A stretch of 64,000 nucleotides of DNA from Bacteroidota bacterium (GTDB lineage Bacteria > Bacteroidota > Bacteroidia > Chitinophagales > Chitinophagaceae): contig JAFDYF010000062.1 of NCBI GenBank assembly GCA_018267575.1, forward strand, positions 1-64,000, written 5' to 3'. Position 1 is the first letter of the stretch. Every line of letters starts with the position of its first letter. The translations under genes and the position numbers were made by a program. A model generated the notes under the pieces. It was not told the origin of the DNA, did not search any database, and saw only the letters and a program-made list of their open reading frames with translations. Of the stretch, positions 62,824 through 64,000 are shown one piece after another.

Positions 62824-63477
62824 ATGAAATCAGCATCCACCAGCAGATCTGCTTTTTTGCTATTGGTTATCGCACTTTTTATCAATAGCACATTTGTGTT
62901 AGCACAACAAGTAACACTCAAAGATGCATTGAGCAATAACGCTACGCCCATTTTATATTTGGGTATTGACTTTACAAAAACAAAGGTCATCAACGATCTG
63001 ACCGCGAACCCCAACGACATTCATGACCGTCAATTTGCGGGGATCAATGATGTGGTGATCTATGAAACCAAGAAATATGATATTGCCAAAGCACTTCGCA
63101 AAACCAGTATCGATCACGACCTGGAACTGGTTGCCGCAAGAAACCAAAAAATAAATCCCTCAGATATTTTATCAACCAATAATGACGATTTTCGCAGATT
63201 AAAGGAATCTGATATTGTTTCATTGGTTCAAGGATTTGATTTTGGTAAACATAAAGGCGTCGGCTTATTGTTTATCACCGAAGCCATCAGCAAGACAGAA
63301 AAAGCAACCAGCATTTGGGTTACATTTATAGATATGAATACTAAAAAAGTATTGTTGACAGAGCGCATGGAAGGCAAAGTGGGTGGTTTTGGCTTTCGCA
63401 ATTATGTAGCTTCGTCCTACAAAAAAGTAATTGATGAGATTGATGATAAAAAATTCAAGCAATGGCAGGCTAGATAG
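62824..63477 (+). CDS. exported protein of unknown function
   Basis: 217 residues with a signal peptide (AFLLLVIALFINSTFVLAQQ). The mature part is beta/alpha mixed with the conserved-looking blocks ILYLGIDFTKTKVIND, FAGINDVVIYETKKYDIAKAL, VSLVQGFDFGKHKGVGLLFITEAI and MEGKVGGFGFRNYVASSYKKVIDEI. No family is recognised. It is 18 bp after the dehydratase gene and 31 bp before a thioesterase, so it is part of the cluster transcript. A periplasmic carrier or assembly factor would fit, since no LolA-like gene is seen, but this is only inference. Confidence 0.65.
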   Translation: MKSASTSRSAFLLLVIALFINSTFVLAQQVTLKDALSNNATPILYLGIDFTKTKVINDLTANPNDIHDRQFAGINDVVIYETKKYDIAKALRKTSIDHDLELVAARNQKINPSDILSTNNDDFRRLKESDIVSLVQGFDFGKHKGVGLLFITEAISKTEKATSIWVTFIDMNTKKVLLTERMEGKVGGFGFRNYVASSYKKVIDEIDDKKFKQWQAR

Positions 63478-63508
63478 GCTCGTCCCTATTTCAAGATGAA
63501 ACCAAAAT

Positions 63509-63937
63509 ATGCAAAAAGAACTGAGCGACCACACTGAAATATTAGTGCGTTTTAATGAAGCTGACCCTTTGGGAATTGTATGGCATGGGCATTATATCCG
63601 TTATTTTGAAGACGGCCGCGAGGCTTTCGGAAATAAATACGGTATCGGTTATTTGGATTTTTATCGAAATGGCTATGTGGTGCCCATCGTGAATGTAGAA
63701 TGCAGTTATAAAAAATCAGTTCGTTATGGCGATAAGATCCGAGTGGAAACTACCTACCATCCGTGTGAGGCGGCAAAAATCAAATTCAGCTATCGTTTGT
63801 TTAATGTAAAAACAGAGGAACTGGTTGCCACAGGATCTACGGTACAGGTTTTTTTAGAAGCCAAAACATCTGTGCTACAATTGATCAATCCTGTTTTTTT
63901 TGAAGAATGGAAAAACATTCATTTGCGGGCTCAATAA
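63509..63937 (+). CDS. YbgC/4-hydroxybenzoyl-CoA thioesterase-like hotdog protein
   Basis: A 142-residue acyl thioesterase. The catalytic Asp19 is in FNEADPLGIVWHGHYIRYFE, followed by the hotdog helix and VRYGDKIRVET strand. Such enzymes hydrolyse acyl-CoA or acyl-ACP thioesters; aryl-polyene clusters typically carry one to edit or release chains. It is followed 6 bp later by a partial ketosynthase gene. Confidence 0.88.
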   Translation: MQKELSDHTEILVRFNEADPLGIVWHGHYIRYFEDGREAFGNKYGIGYLDFYRNGYVVPIVNVECSYKKSVRYGDKIRVETTYHPCEAAKIKFSYRLFNVKTEELVATGSTVQVFLEAKTSVLQLINPVFFEEWKNIHLRAQ

Positions 63938-63943
63938 AAATTA

Positions 63944-64000
63944 ATGATGAAAGAGGTCTTTATTGTTGCAGATAATATTTATTCACCTATTGGCAATAGC
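63944..64000 (+). CDS. beta-ketoacyl synthase-like protein, N-terminal fragment (cut by the window edge)
   Basis: The first 19 codons (ATG at 63944 or 63947) read MMKEVFIVADNIYSPIGNS and run off the window. The strand and glycine pattern (FIVADNIYSPIGNS) matches the N-terminus of KAS II-like proteins (for example FITGMGIISAIG in the upstream ketosynthase). It would be the third ketosynthase homologue of the cluster. Six bp separate it from the thioesterase. Confidence 0.6.
   Translation, partial: MMKEVFIVADNIYSPIGNS

Noticed and set aside
1..64000. tRNA, rRNA, CRISPR, transposase, integrase, toxin-antitoxin or restriction genes
   Set aside because: None of their sequence marks was found on reading either strand; the window appears free of recognisable mobile or defence genes.

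Overview
The window looks like chromosomal DNA of a Bacteroidota, most likely a flexirubin-pigmented member of the Chitinophagaceae or a close relative. The signs are: Bacteroidota-type promoters (TTTG, 17-23 bp spacer, TAnnTTTG) and few Shine-Dalgarno sites; a fused RibBA, a fused two-subunit 2-oxoacid dehydrogenase E1, tandem DUF1573 proteins and a very long TamB-like protein; and above all a dialkylresorcinol plus aryl-polyene (flexirubin) gene cluster. No rRNA, tRNA, CRISPR array, insertion sequence or phage gene was recognised. Assignments rest on reading motifs and on family knowledge; no database search was run.

0-36 kb holds housekeeping and transport genes. In order: class I fructose-bisphosphate aldolase, a frameshifted DoxX-like gene, a YtxH-like protein, a sodium:solute symporter with a 41-residue partner, a PIG-L deacetylase, gamma-glutamyltransferase, a TamB-like protein, RibBA, malate dehydrogenase, an unusual secreted octapeptide-repeat protein, a minus-strand run (glycosyltransferase 9, MFS, DedA, DAACS symporter), an APC permease, YebC, a DCC protein, fused E1, two DUF1573 proteins, an aminotransferase, a DsbA-like protein lacking its first active-site cysteine, ClpB, a serine-hydrolase homologue whose active site has decayed, a small stress-type helical protein and a two-domain universal stress protein.

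36-64 kb is a flexirubin biosynthetic cluster that runs off the right edge. A well-formed promoter (35862-35890) precedes it. The logic that can be read is as follows. Tyrosine ammonia-lyase (57.3 kb) makes 4-hydroxycinnamate. A PaaK-like ligase (56 kb) activates it. Holo-ACP synthase (55.4 kb) arms two acyl carrier proteins (43.7 and 61.1 kb). Ketosynthases (44.0, 59.9 and a partial one at 63.9 kb), a chain-length-factor-like partner (45.2 kb), FabG (59.0 kb) and a hotdog dehydratase (62.4 kb) extend the aryl polyene. DarA and DarB (36.4-38.5 kb) make the dialkylresorcinol half. An LpxL-like acyltransferase, a BtrH-like protein, a C45-family protein and a membrane/PlsC/methyltransferase fusion are candidates for joining, tailoring and anchoring; an ABC transporter is a candidate for export. 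Three minus-strand genes (a sterol desaturase-like enzyme, a SanA/YdcF-like lipoprotein and a CrtI-like oxidoreductase) are embedded.

The most interesting departures from expectation are: the fusion protein at 50.2 kb, whose N-terminal transporter domain seems much reduced; two unrelated candidate acyl-transfer enzymes in the cluster; the serine-hydrolase pseudoenzyme at 33.2 kb; the octapeptide-repeat protein at 16.5 kb; and the single-base frameshift in the DoxX-like gene at 1.3 kb.
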